From assembly GCA_010015805.1 (NCBI GenBank), contig ML978137.1, positions 517,225 through 581,224 of the forward strand: a DNA stretch of 64,000 nucleotides. The letters are read 5' to 3'. Positions 44,992 to 55,474 of the stretch are shown piece by piece. The stretch is from Rhizodiscina lignyota. Its lineage: Eukaryota > Ascomycota > Dothideomycetes > Aulographales > Rhizodiscinaceae. The notes below the pieces were generated by a model that saw only the letters and a list, made by a program, of their open reading frames with translations, was not told the origin of the DNA and did no database searches. Positions within the stretch are counted from its first letter, which is position 1; each line of letters starts with the position of its first letter. The position numbers were made by a program, and so were the translations under genes.

Positions 44992-45273
44992 ATGCCAGCT
45001 ACTAAATGTCCAGCGGGCCATTTCAATATTCTATACTTTGCCTCCGCCGCGTCCTTTACGAAGAAAGAATCAGAGCACCTCAAAGCCCCTCTCGATGCCG
45101 CGAAGCTGTTTGATACCCTTGATAAGCAGTATCCGGGAATGAAGACGAAGGTCCTCAGCTCCTGTGCTGTGACCGTCAACCTCGAATACGTAGACATTGA
45201 GGATGCCGACAAGGACTTGGTTATCAAGGAAGGCGACGAGGTTGGGATTATACCACCAGTCAGCTCCGGATGA
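44992..45273 (+). CDS. cnxG: Molybdopterin synthase sulfur-carrier (small) subunit, MOCS2A/CnxG
   Basis: A MoaD-like ubiquitin-fold protein that donates sulfur, via its C-terminal thiocarboxylate, for converting precursor Z to molybdopterin. Single exon, 93 residues. The beta-grasp features are FNILYFASAASFTKKESEHL at the start, then LFDTLDKQYPGMKTKVLSSC and AVTVNLEYVDIEDADKDLVI, and KEGDEVGIIPPVSSG at the end. The C-terminus is Ser-Gly rather than the Gly-Gly common in this family; only the last Gly is chemically used. The large subunit is not in the window. ATG 44992 lies 11 codons before the conserved fold, so no N-terminal exon is needed. Confidence 0.93.
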   Translation: MPATKCPAGHFNILYFASAASFTKKESEHLKAPLDAAKLFDTLDKQYPGMKTKVLSSCAVTVNLEYVDIEDADKDLVIKEGDEVGIIPPVSSG

Positions 45274-46465
45274 TCGTTAGTGGGCAATACTGCCACTTAC
45301 GACTTGCACTAAGAGCTCCTACTTTACCGTACAGTCTGCGGAGTCAACATGGCACAGCACTACACAGTGGTATCCAGATAAAGTCGCCGAGCACGAGCGC
45401 TGGACCAACCTCCCCACACCCAAATCGCGAGCTGAAGGCTAATACAACTCGCTAGAGATTAGCGGTAATGCGAAGCACTGCAATGGCATGTGGATATAAG
45501 AGTATCACAATCGGTCGTGGCATGATCGGCAGATTGCCCACCAGTAGTTTCGAATCCATTGTTTGAGCACAATGAGTTCAATGGCGGTTTCCCTGCAGGT
45601 GTCGCCGTCGTTTCCGGCTGGCCCGTCGGAGTCTAGCAAACGTTTGGCTGAGCTTCGGACAACGCCAATCGATTGTCCATCCGCCGCGCCGTTGCACAGC
45701 TCTTTGGCTCCGCGTAAGCCTCCTGAGTAACCAATGAATCTACGGCATTCTGGAACAGAATCAGTCTTGGCGGCATACGTGGATAGTACGAGTAGCAATG
45801 TGAATCTGATATGTACGCCATCGGCATCCCCATTGTAAAGTCCGTTCAGGCTGAATATACGTCACTGTGGCTTTTGCAAACCTTGTCAATCGTTAGGCAG
45901 ACGAGGAGTTCTTTCAGGCATCCCGCCCAAACAGGCAGAGTGAAACGTCCTTACAACTGTCATCCACGCGTGCGCGCAGGCGCATGCCATCAACGTCGCG
46001 AACGGCCTGGGAGAGTCGCGCGGGGTCTCCAGCAGTGAAGGACAGACGTTAGTGGAAAGCAGGATGCCTGCGTGTCGCTCAGCAGCAGCGAGTCGTGAGT
46101 CGTCCAATTCGCTCCGAATGTAAGATGCTCCCATGTGTGCCGCGGCCGGCGCATTCCACTGGCACGCTGCCCCCGAAAAACAACTTCACTCTCGCCGTGA
46201 GCAGCGCACTTGCCGCCTCATCTTCACTGCCCATTATCCGACATCAGACAGTGCTGATGAGTGCTATTTGAGTTGTCTCTGCTCGCGAGGCCCTCTCAAC
46301 ATCTTAAATAGGCACGTTCCGAGGCCTCTCATTCGCGTCTGAGCGCCGGGCCCCCACACGGAGCATAAAGCCCCAAAAGCTCCGCGACTCTCCTCATCGG
46401 TGCTTCGCAGCAGCCGTTCACCGATACAATCGCAACCCACCTCGACATCGTTGACGACGCTGCAT
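45274..46465. other. 1.2-kb intergenic region upstream of the Zn2Cys6 gene
   Basis: Long upstream region of a regulator gene with several ATGs and short frames on both strands. None shows a domain. A long 5' leader is possible. Confidence 0.45.
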
Positions 46466-49400
46466 ATGGCTTCACAGAGTGCTCTGGATCCTCGACTGCA
46501 ATATGGCCACCCTCAACCGCACTTCGAAGCTCGCAACCCGCTTATGCATTCCCACCCACCTCCACAGCAAGCAGGCCCAACCCCGTCGTCGCATCCGGTA
46601 GCAGTGCCGCAAGAACACGCCCAGCAGCAGCCCTACTATCTCGACCGCGAACCCCGCGATTCGACTGATTCAGCGGACCACAATCTGGAGGATCATAGCG
46701 AGGATGAGATCCATGAGTCGCCGGAAACTCTGGGGGACGAGGATGGGCATGAGAAGACAAGGTACGGCGAGAGCTTTCGCTTTGTCCGAAGGCAGACGGC
46801 ATGTCGATGCGGCATAGTGGAGCAACAAAGACAACGGGGAATGCTTTGGAGATATACAGGCAATGATTGCGCACACTTTGCGACCATGAGCCATGTCTTC
46901 GCCATCAGAAACCCCGACGTTGTCTTCTGAAGATGCCCCATGCCGCATCCATCAAACGCCGTCTTCCGCTTCGCCTGAATATTCCTCGTTGTACTGATTG
47001 GCCCGTTTCTTTGTCCAATTGCTAACGTCTATGAAGTCCCTCCAAGTCATCCGATGCAAAACGCCCAAGAGCTTGCGATTCATGCCGGGGCCTCAAAGTC
47101 CGATGCATAATTGACCCGTCGTCAGGACTGCCATGCAAACGATGCGCGAAGGCCGGAAGACAATGTATAGTGACACCACCGACGAGGAAGAGACAGAAGA
47201 AGGCAGATAGTAGGGTTGCGGAACTGGAAAAGAAGATTGATGCGTTGACAGCAACACTCAAGGCACAGAATGCGGCAGCAGCAGGTGAATTCACGAACCC
47301 TAGAGCGGAGGCTCCGCATTACCAAGCAAACCAAAGGCTGCTTGGCGAACATATTGATACTCGAGTCACCTCCCAGTCGCGCCTGAATGAGAGTCCTGTT
47401 ACTGCTCTTCCGCGGAAGAAGCGGCGGATCGACTCGGACAACAACAGCAGGGTAGGTGTGGAGATGAAAAGGATTTGGGGAGTCACAAGATCACTAGCTA
47501 ATATCCTTAAAAGGCACAGTCACCCGCACCCGCTGATGAGGAGACGGTCCGTCGCGAAATCCTTGAGAAGGACAATGGAGAAGTCATGGTTACAACGAAC
47601 AACTACAATGAGCGGAAGCCGGTAGTGTTTGACCACTCCGATATCGACGGAAGAATAGACGTCCTCATCGACCGCGAAACAGCTGAGAAACTTTTTGACC
47701 GGTATGTACGGGACTTTGCTGGCCAGATGCCTGCGGTAGTATTTCCGCCGGGGACTACTGCAAAGCAAGTCCGTGCTCAGAAGCCCGTGCTATTCTTAGC
47801 CATTATGAGCAGTACTTGTTATGGGTTTAGCATCCATAGAGAAGCTCAACGGCAACTACAACAAGAACTGCGCGACGTCTTCGCGGATAGTATATGGCGA
47901 AATGCCGAGAAGAGCCTGGAGCTGATACAGGCTTTACAAGTGAGTAATGTCGCATCTAGGATGCTGCAATTGTGCTGAACGAAATAGGTCGCAACTCTCT
48001 GGTATCGGCCGCCGAGCAACTTTGAACAGCATATGTTCTACCAGATCGTGCATATGGCAACTATAATGGCAATTGATATCGGAATGGGAAGACGTCAACA
48101 CATTAACCGCAGAAGAGGGCCAATACTACAACCTGCACGACTACTTCCAAATGCGGATACTGCTGAAGTCCGAAGAGCATGGCTCACCTGCTACTTGCTC
48201 TGTATTAGCATCACCATGGTACTACGGCGGCCGATTCTACTTCGCTTCAACGAATACATGCAGGAATGCATTGAGTACCTTGAGACAGCCCCCGACACAT
48301 ATCCTTCCGATACCCTCTTCTGTCAACATGTCAAACTCGCTCATATCGCAGAGGAGATTGCGACCAACTTCAACCTCGACGATGTATGCTCCAGCGTATC
48401 GATGGGTGACCGTCGCGTTATCTTCGGCATCAAGAGATTCGAGCGAGACTTGGTCGAGAGGATAAAGAAGGATCCTCCAAATCCTGCCCTAAGATTATCG
48501 GAACATGTAACGAACCTTTACATTCACGAGATAGCGTTGCATTACAACCAGAACGACACCGATTTCCGCCCGCCATACAATGGCGACGCAGATAAGGCGC
48601 CAGCGCAGAGGATAATTAGTGCCGAGCATGTTGATGCTCTCAGCGAGCTTGCGCGTAGCTGCAAAGCTATCCTTGATTCTTACCTCGCTTACGATTTCGA
48701 TTCACTGTACATGTTGCCAATCATTTTTTGTAAGTTTTACATGTTCAGTATACCCAGACTCTGCTAACCATGACAGCTGTCCGTACCGTCTATGCCACGG
48801 TTGTGCTTTTGAAGCTCTACGTCGCTGCTACAACCCCTGGCGAAATGATGAGCATCATCAAGAAAGACGAGCTTTATGTTGAGGTCTACCTCTCGAGGCT
48901 GCAGCAGCGGTTCCAAGCTATCATGGACCGCGACTCGCAGATCCCGCATGCGAAGTTTCTCTTTGTCGTTCAAAGGTTGAACGAGCGATATATGACCATC
49001 CTTCGCGACGTTGAGAAGCGCCAGACGAAGCGCCAGTCGGGTGTTCCGCCTCCTGCAAAGATGCTGAGAAGCGATGCCCCGCCTACACAGGCAGAAGGCT
49101 TGCATTTGCTCAGCGCAGTCGCAATGGGCGGGACACCAGCGGCGCCCAACGGTGCTCCAAACCAACAGACACCGGGCATTCCGACTCCTCAGAGTCAAGG
49201 GCAGACGCCCCAATCGTGGTATCCACCGAACGAGATGCCCGGCGTTCATCCGCATGGCATGCCACAAGGCGTTGCCATCGACCCTATGGCGTACGGACAG
49301 TACAACGGACAATTTGCTGGCTTTGGTAAGTTGTCCCCGACACCTGTCCGCGAACCCAGTTCCACACCGAATTCGAGACAGAGAGTAGAAGCTGATGTGG

Positions 49401-49540
49401 CGGTGTTTGCAGATAATTTCGACTTCTCCCTGGGTGGGATGGGCATGAACGGGGACCTTTACTCAAACCTCGGACTTGGTGGTGAGATCTGGGACTTTTC
49501 CGACCCGGCTTTGACGGGTCAGTACCAAAGCTGGATGTGA
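46466..49540 (+). CDS. Zn2Cys6 fungal transcription factor
   Basis: Six exons: 46466-46761, 47037-47451, 47520-47939, 47988-48729, 48777-49325 and 49413-49540 (849 residues). After an N-terminal His/Pro/Gln- and acid-rich region, the binuclear zinc cluster starts at RACDSCRGLKVRC and continues to CKRCAKAGRQC (Cys about 112, 115, 122, 132, 135, 142; spacing 2-6-9-2-6). A basic linker (TPPTRKRQKKADSR) and a short coiled coil (VAELEKKIDALTATL) for dimerisation follow. The middle homology region has FYQIVHMATIMAIDIGMGRR and RRAWLTCYLLCISITMVLRR. The C-terminus is Gln/Pro/Gly-rich with aromatic-acidic stretches (DNFDFSLGG, EIWDFSDPALTGQYQSW), like an activation domain. The first intron is 275 nt, unusually long here, so an extra exon is possible. 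Target genes are unknown; the MFS gene downstream is a candidate only by position. Confidence 0.88.
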
Positions 49541-50204
49541 AAAATATGGGTTATGATTGCATGAAGGGTACGTGGGATCTGGTGATGGTACATTAACGGC
49601 CGGCGCACTGGGTATGAGAGAATTCCTCAAAATGGGTGGTTTCCCACCTCGGTGCACTGTAAAAGTTAGTACACGGGAGTTTGTACATATACTACCTTTT
49701 GTTTGTGAAGATACCACACTCTCAGAATCCAAGGATGCTCGCTCTTGGTAAACGAAGCCTTGGGCGGCGGCACGGTTCGAGCCGTGCTGCCTTGTGTTGT
49801 GTTGCATTTAGGCGTCGCTATACACCACTTCAAGCACATGCCGTCTATATGCACCACCCAATCACCAGATCAACTGGCGCGCCCAATATTGGAATATTGG
49901 GATTCACAGCAGCCAATTACTCGTTCGGGTGGGTCACGAGAGTCCCTGCATGACACCATCGAGCTGAATTTCGGCTCCCGGCAGATGCAGCTGTAAGCAG
50001 ATTCCCCATCTTTAACGTCAGCCTGTCTCCGCAGTCACTCTCGACACAGGCATGGGGTCGCAGATCCGCTGCTCTGAGAGGCGAATCCGAATTGCTCACT
50101 TTGCTTTGCACATGACAGCATAAGAACAAAGCCACACCCCCAATTGCTCCCTCCAACCTCCTCGAGAGCAGAACCGCCTCGAGAGCACCCGGCCACACGA
50201 AGCA
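49541..50204. other. Intergenic, Zn2Cys6 factor to MFS gene
   Basis: Holds a strong hairpin (49766-49791) downstream of the factor gene and the MFS leader, where CCTCGAGAGCA occurs twice (about 50158-50168 and 50177-50187). No coding frame is supportable. Confidence 0.45.
49766..49791 (+). other. Strong 10-bp stem hairpin
   Basis: Arms GGCGGCACGG and CCGTGCTGCC around a 6-nt loop (TTCGAG). All ten positions pair in RNA if one G-U wobble is allowed. It lies about 226 nt after the stop of the transcription-factor gene, so it may be in its 3'UTR. The middle, GGTTCGAGCC, resembles a tRNA T-arm, but no tRNA body surrounds it. Confidence 0.45.
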
Positions 50205-52280
50205 ATGTCGATTGCGAAGCCGAAACGCAGACTCCCAGTCCAGCAGCTGACAATTCTGGGTATGGCGCACCCCGCAGTCTGCGAATTCACAGCTGCACCA
50301 TTCATCAAGGTGGACAATTGCTAACAGCCTCGCCATACAGCAATATGTCGTTTCGCCGAGCCCATCTCCCTCACCTCCATCTTCCCTTACCTCCCCGAAA
50401 TGATCGAATCTTTCGGCGTCGCGAAAGATGATATCGCCTTCTGGGCCGGCCTGGCTTCTGCCATCTACTCCTTCTCGCAATGCTTGACTGCCATCTCCTG
50501 GGGACGACTCTCTGACCGCTTCGGCCGCAAGCCCATTATACTAACATGTCTCGCCAACACCATGATCACGAGTTTATTGTGGGGATTCAGCACGAATTTA
50601 CCTATGGCGCTGGCCGCGCGAGCGCTGATGGGTGCTGCGAACGGTAATGTGGGCATCATTCGCACAATGGTGGCGGAGATGTGTCCGTGGAAAGAGCTGC
50701 AGCCCCGGGCATTTAGTATCATGCCACTTATATACAACATTGGGAGCGTGGTGGGGCCGTCAATTGGTGGTGCGCTGGCAAACCCATACCACAGGCTACC
50801 GAACGAGCCTCCTACATCACAACTGTTGGATCGGTTCCCATATGCTGCGCCCAACTTGGTTGCTGCGGGCTTCTTTCTCGTTGGACTGACAACGGGAATA
50901 TTGTTCCTGAAAGAGACGCTGGCTACGAGGAAAGACCAGCCTGATTATGGGATCATACTGGGAAAGAAGATTAAGAAGGGTGTGCGAACAGTGTGGTGGA
51001 AGGCGAAGCTCGCGTGGCTGGAAGGTCGAGGACAGGAGACGGAGCCACTCCTCAAATCGCGCGCAGAGATGTCAAGATCCGCGCTCCTCGACGAAGAGAG
51101 TGGCCCAAAGAAGCCTCCAGGCAAAACTCTACCTCCGCCCAGCATGCGAGAAGTCCTCCACCCACAATCCATCCTGAATCTGATTGCCTACACGATGCTC
51201 GCAATGCATTCTATTGGCTATGATCAACTCATTCCCGTGCTTCTGCATCATCCGAAGCAGGATCTCAACGATCCTGATGTCCACCTCCCTTTCAAATTTG
51301 GGAGCGGGTTCTCCGCCACCACTGCAGAAATTGGCGTAATGTTCACACTGTACGGTTTCATGAACATTATATTCCAGCTCGTCCTCTTCCCACCAATCGC
51401 CCAGAAATATGGTGTATTGCACTGTCTGCACGTCTGTGTCATCGCCTATCCAATTATCTTCTTCCTCACGCCGTTCCCCGTGCTGCTCCCCGGCTTCTCA
51501 AGAATCGTCGTCCTCTTCTTACTTTGGCTATGTAAAGGCTTGGCAGGTTCCTTCGCGTTTCCCTGCTCCACAATCCTCCTCACCAACTCTGCACCCTCGC
51601 TACGCATTCTTGGCACATTAAATGGAATGGCGACTGCCATCTCCGCAGTCGGTCGCGCTGCTGGACCAACGATCGGTGGTAATGCTTTCACGTTAGGCGT
51701 CAAGCACGGTTATATCATCTTCCCGTTCTGGCTTCTCGGAGCCATCGCTGCTATCTCCGCAATTCCGGCCTTCTTTCTGATTGAAGGTGAAGGCTTTGGA
51801 GGAGACGAGTCGCCGCTTGATGAGTCTGACGCCGAAGACGACGAAGAAGAAGAAGAAGAGGATGATCTTGAAGAGAGCGTGCCACGTCCGATTTATGAAG
51901 ATGGCATGGCGACTCCTGAGCAAGTCGAGTCTCGCGCAGAAAGCGAGTACGGTGGGCTTGGTAGGATGATAAGCTCGACGCCTCCCCGTGACTTACACAG
52001 GACGTGGAGCGTCGTGTCAAGTTCTGTCGCCGAGAGCATGGACGGGGATGAAGAAGCCATGTATGAGAGGCAGCCGCATGGCTATGGTGCCGTGGAGGGG
52101 GCGAGCGATCAGCCACATGAACAGAGGCCATCATTATCGAGACGGGGTAGTAGAAGGCTCAGGAGAAAGAGTAGTGCACCGCTGGGCCTTGGATCTGGGT
52201 TTAGGAGGATGAGCACAAATTTAGGACAGACCAGGAGCGGCTTTGGAGATGGTGGTTCGTTTGCTGGTGGCGTGCAGTAG
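50205..52280 (+). CDS. MFS transporter with long acidic C-terminal tail
   Basis: Exons are 50205-50259 and 50341-52280 (81-nt intron), giving 664 residues. The join produces LPVQQLTILAICRFAEPISL (TM1), which defines the start. The loop between TM2 and TM3 has the MFS motif A, WGRLSDRFGRKP. GIIRTMVAEMCPWKELQPRA and GSVVGPSIGGALANPYHRLP are also typical of this group, which includes tetracycline-resistance-like and yeast vacuolar YCR023C-type carriers. Twelve hydrophobic segments are visible, with a long cytosolic loop after TM6. After TM12 a tail of about 170 residues contains an acidic run (DESDAEDDEEEEEEDDLEES) and Ser/Arg-rich stretches, probably cytosolic and phosphorylated. The substrate cannot be predicted. 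Confidence 0.93.
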
Positions 52281-52594
52281 TTATGCCTTGTTCTTCTTCG
52301 TCTTCCCTTTTCCAATGATTGATTGATATGCATGGGCAGGCGTTTCATCGGCATTTCCTGGCGCTTGAGGAATTGCATTATCCCGTAGGGGATTGTCAAT
52401 GTTTTGCATATGCTTTCATGTCCATCTAACACCTTTTCAGTTTTCTACTTCGGCTACACGGGTAATGCTAGAGCCTGGTCGGTAGCATCTATTCAACTAC
52501 TGGCAGCAATTATTCCATGAAATTGAACCATATCTCAACCCTGGGTTTTGCATCTCAGACGTTTTGATCCGCCATCATCTGGCACCCACGACTT
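52281..52594. other. Convergent intergenic region
   Basis: 3' flanks of the MFS gene and the small hydrophilic gene; nothing else seen. Confidence 0.45.
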
Positions 52595-52917
52595 CTACTT
52601 CATATTCCCCTGATTCATGCCCATCCCCGGCTTTTCTCCAACCGTAACGCCCACATCACCCCTTTCGCCTGGCTGGTTCGTCCTCGTGTCTACTCCGACG
52701 TTCGAGTTGTACGAGTCTGAAGCTACCGGCGCTTCTCCAGGAGCGTGTCCCTCCTTGTGTGCGGGCGCATTGTCCGCCCCAAGACCGTGTGCTATGATGA
52801 CGTGAGTACGGGTACGTTCACGCGACCGCTTTCTATGTGGAAGAAATTACCTTGTGCGTCTTTCTTCGCTGCCTTTGCGCTCATCGCTTGACCGCCTGGC
52901 GTCTTTGAGTGTGTCAT
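52595..52917 (-). CDS. Small hydrophilic hypothetical protein
   Basis: A two-exon gene, 52917-52851 and 52791-52595 (59-nt intron, donor GTAATT, acceptor CATAG), giving 87 residues. The protein starts MTHSKTPGGQAMSAKAAKKD and ends GEKPGMGMNQGNMK. It is rich in Gly, Ala, Lys, Asp and Asn with hardly any hydrophobic residues and no Cys, so it should be soluble and disordered, resembling hydrophilin/LEA-like stress proteins in composition only. Neither exon would be noted alone because each frame is short. The open frame, clean intron and protein-like composition support it. I recognise no family with certainty. Confidence 0.6.
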
Positions 52918-53311
52918 GTTGTACAGTATTGAGAGGTGATGGACTTCATGAACAATTGCAGCTCTGGTTACAGATAGCTATATATGCATTCTCGAGAACT
53001 CAATTTCTCGCTTTGACGTCACGGTGATATCCTCATGCATATATCATCGAGACCCACTGAGCATCGAGGCCCACTTTTCAGGGGTGCCATCTGCAGGTAC
53101 GAGCGCGTCAAGGTGGCGACAAGGAAGACTTCTCACTTCGACACACAATCTTGTATTCTTCTCTACTTCGCCTCATTGTGTCTGGTGGTGATTTCACTTA
53201 TGAGTATGAGAGCTACTCCGGGAAATTATGAACCGACTCTGATTTCATTTTCGCAAGTATCAAGAAATTTCACGAGACTCTACTGTAGACATTTCGTACA
53301 ACTCTCAACTC
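52918..53311. other. Intergenic, minus-strand gene pair
   Basis: Upstream of the small hydrophilic gene and downstream of the GAF-like gene. The 119-codon plus-strand frame here has no domain. Confidence 0.4.
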
Positions 53312-53842
53312 TCAGGCAACATCAATATCAGTCTCCGACGGAACCGTTCCCTTCACCCCGAGCGCCTCCAGGAAATCTTTCCCAGCTTGTATGAGTACCT
53401 GAACCATACTCCTCCCGTCCTCAGCCTTCTCCTTCTCCCAATCTCTCACCCCCTTGGCCTCATGCACGCTGACCATGCTGAAAACTTCCCCATCGACAAA
53501 TGCCGGCAAGAGCATCTGGCTCTTAGCTCCATACTTCTCCACCAACACCTGCGGGCTCGCAATGCGAGAGTCCAAGCAGTCGTTGTGCAGCAGAATCTTC
53601 TTCTCACCAACGACGAAAGCGAACGTCTCCGCCTGCCGGAGATCAATGTCCGGTTGGACAAGCAGGGAGAGAAACCCGGCCGGTGTGGAGGCAAGGGACT
53701 CTACGAAAACTGGGAGGAGACCTGGCGTGGATGTTCCGATACGGTACGTTATGCGAGAAGCGCCGGTGATGGAGAGGAGTGTGTCCGCAATCTTCTGGCA
53801 AGCGGGCTTGGCCGAAGCGTATTTGTCTAGGTCGCTACGCAT
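53312..53842 (-). CDS. GAF-like domain protein
   Basis: A single-exon protein of 176 residues. The pattern (an N-terminal helix MRSDLDKYASAKPACQKIAD, GASRITYRIG, alternating strands, KILLHNDCLDSRIASPQVLV, SQMLLPAFVDGEVFSMVSVH and a closing helix after GVRDWEKEKAEDG) matches a compact GAF domain: a small-ligand-binding fold of which SVHxxxxxRxW is the usual end. No attached catalytic domain is present. Similar stand-alone proteins exist in fungi and bacteria; the ligand is unknown. A TATA-like TATATAGA lies about 75 nt upstream on the minus strand. Confidence 0.8.
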   Translation of the reverse strand: MRSDLDKYASAKPACQKIADTLLSITGASRITYRIGTSTPGLLPVFVESLASTPAGFLSLLVQPDIDLRQAETFAFVVGEKKILLHNDCLDSRIASPQVLVEKYGAKSQMLLPAFVDGEVFSMVSVHEAKGVRDWEKEKAEDGRSMVQVLIQAGKDFLEALGVKGTVPSETDIDVA

Positions 53843-54470
53843 GATTTATATGGATGAACTTTTACATGCAATGGTTTATTGTCGGCTTCTGGGGCTTCAG
53901 GGGTCGCTGTGTTATCTATATAACCCATTATCGGCTTCAAGTAACCGAGATTCGGAAGATCGGCTCGTGGAGAGCAGGAAGGCAGCCCTCTGCGATTCAT
54001 TTGAAGGCAGATACAGCTTTCTACATATATCTCACTCCTGACAAGTGTACGACCGCGGTAACGAAGTATCTGCGAGGGGAATTTTACTACAAACAGTAAG
54101 CATTCCCAGACTATGCCTCAACTGCAGCCACGCACGTGAGTGATTCCCGAAAGGGTATCGAGATCTGACCTCGGGGGGCATAACCCCAGCAAACCCTGCT
54201 CCACATTCATATTATAGTCCTATTGGGGTTTCAGCTGCGTTTTTTACGATAATCCGCAGTCAATTCGCAACTGCCGTAGTTTCTCATAGGTTTACTGGAG
54301 CTTCCCCGCACCATGGAGAGAAGATGTCCCGCACCTACCAGAAGGAGCCGAGATATCTAACTTCCTCGTATATATCCTGCCAAGTCATTCACGATTCAAT
54401 TAAATAGTACGTTGTATTTCCTGTTTATTCAGTTCTCTGTTTTAGCAGTCATATCATCTAGACAATCATC
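53843..54470. other. Divergent intergenic region, GAF-like / SDR
   Basis: Promoters of both genes, including TATATAT at 54369-54375 before the SDR. No gene. Confidence 0.45.
54369..54375 (+). promoter_or_regulatory. TATA element of the 54471 SDR gene
   Basis: TATATAT about 96 nt upstream of ATG 54471. Sequence and distance fit a fungal TATA box. Confidence 0.4.
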
Positions 54471-55351
54471 ATGGGAAAGAGAACCGGACCAGTCGCCCCA
54501 GGCGTTGCCTTCGTCACAGGCGGAGCAAGAGGTCTTGGAAACGCAATCGCTGTGTCATTTGCAAGAGAAGGTGCACGAGGCATTGTGATCGTCGACGTTA
54601 ATAATGAAGAAACGATGAAAGAGGGGGTAAAGGCGATCGAGGGACAAGGAACCGAGTGCCTGGCCATCAGGGCGGATGTCACCAAGGAAGAGGAGATTGA
54701 AAGAGCGGTGGCACAGGCAGTGGAGAGATTCGGACGTATAGATTATGCTGCGAATTTCGCAGGTATATTAGGCCCGGGCCAGCGTGTCGCAGACTCGGAT
54801 TATTCGCAATGGCAGAAGACTATGAGCGTAAACTGTGACGGGGTGATGCTCTCTATGAAGTATGAGATGCGGCAAATGATGAAACAAAGCTCGATTGAAG
54901 TCGAGGAAGGAAGAGTGCCGCAGCAGGGGAGTATTGTCAATGCCGCGAGTGTGAATTCGTTACTATCCACGCATGGGACAGTCGCATATACTGCAGCGAA
55001 GCATGCTGTAGGCGGGATGACAAAGACGGCGGCGCTGGAAGGGAGACAGCATAATATCCGTGTGAACGCGGTCTCACCAGGTTTTCTTCCGACAAAGTTG
55101 CTCGATCCAGTGATAAATCGTCCCGGCGGTGCGGAACGTTGGGCAAAGTTCGAAGCTCGACAGGGCCGTGCTGTGACAGGTTTCGATGAAGTTGGGGATG
55201 TCGTTGTCTTGCTGTCGACTCCAAGGATGAGCCTAGTTAATGGGCAAAACCTCTCTATTGACAAGTGAGTGTCTGACGGCTTCCCATTCAAAAGCCCCGA
55301 ACTGACGAACGAAATAGCGGTTATGTCATTAACGAGGGAGTTGATTGGTGA
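54471..55351 (+). CDS. Classical short-chain dehydrogenase/reductase
   Basis: Exons are 54471-55264 and 55318-55351 (53-nt intron), giving 275 residues. TGGARGLGNAIAVSF is the TGxxxGxG cofactor motif, followed by VIVDVNN, with an Asp at the strand end that favours NAD(H). ANFAGILG replaces the usual NNAG. Ser in NAASVNS and YTAAKHAVGGM supply the catalytic Ser-Tyr-Lys. HNIRVNAVSPGFLPT is the family's PG segment. The small last exon completes LSIDNGYVINEGVDW, matching the conserved C-terminal [LI]xVDGGY in position. The 3' end faces a zinc MDR dehydrogenase 123 nt away, and a permease follows. This allows, but does not prove, a shared polyol or small-molecule catabolic role. Confidence 0.93.
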
Positions 55352-55474
55352 TTTATTGAGAGACCATCATATGCTTCGTCGGAGACAATGCCATCTAGAG
55401 ATATGCAGAGTAGATTTAAGGCCATGAAGACCGCAGAATGTATCCAGCACAGATTTGGGGAATTTAGCATGAAG

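Noticed and set aside
49700-49800. tRNA gene around the GGTTCGAGCC hairpin
   Set aside because: No A-box, no cloverleaf and no acceptor stem can be folded around it; only the T-arm-like hairpin exists.
50158-50187. Duplicated CCTCGAGAGCA as a regulator binding site
   Set aside because: Two 11-nt copies 19 nt apart in the MFS leader could be a site, but they match no motif I know and could be chance.
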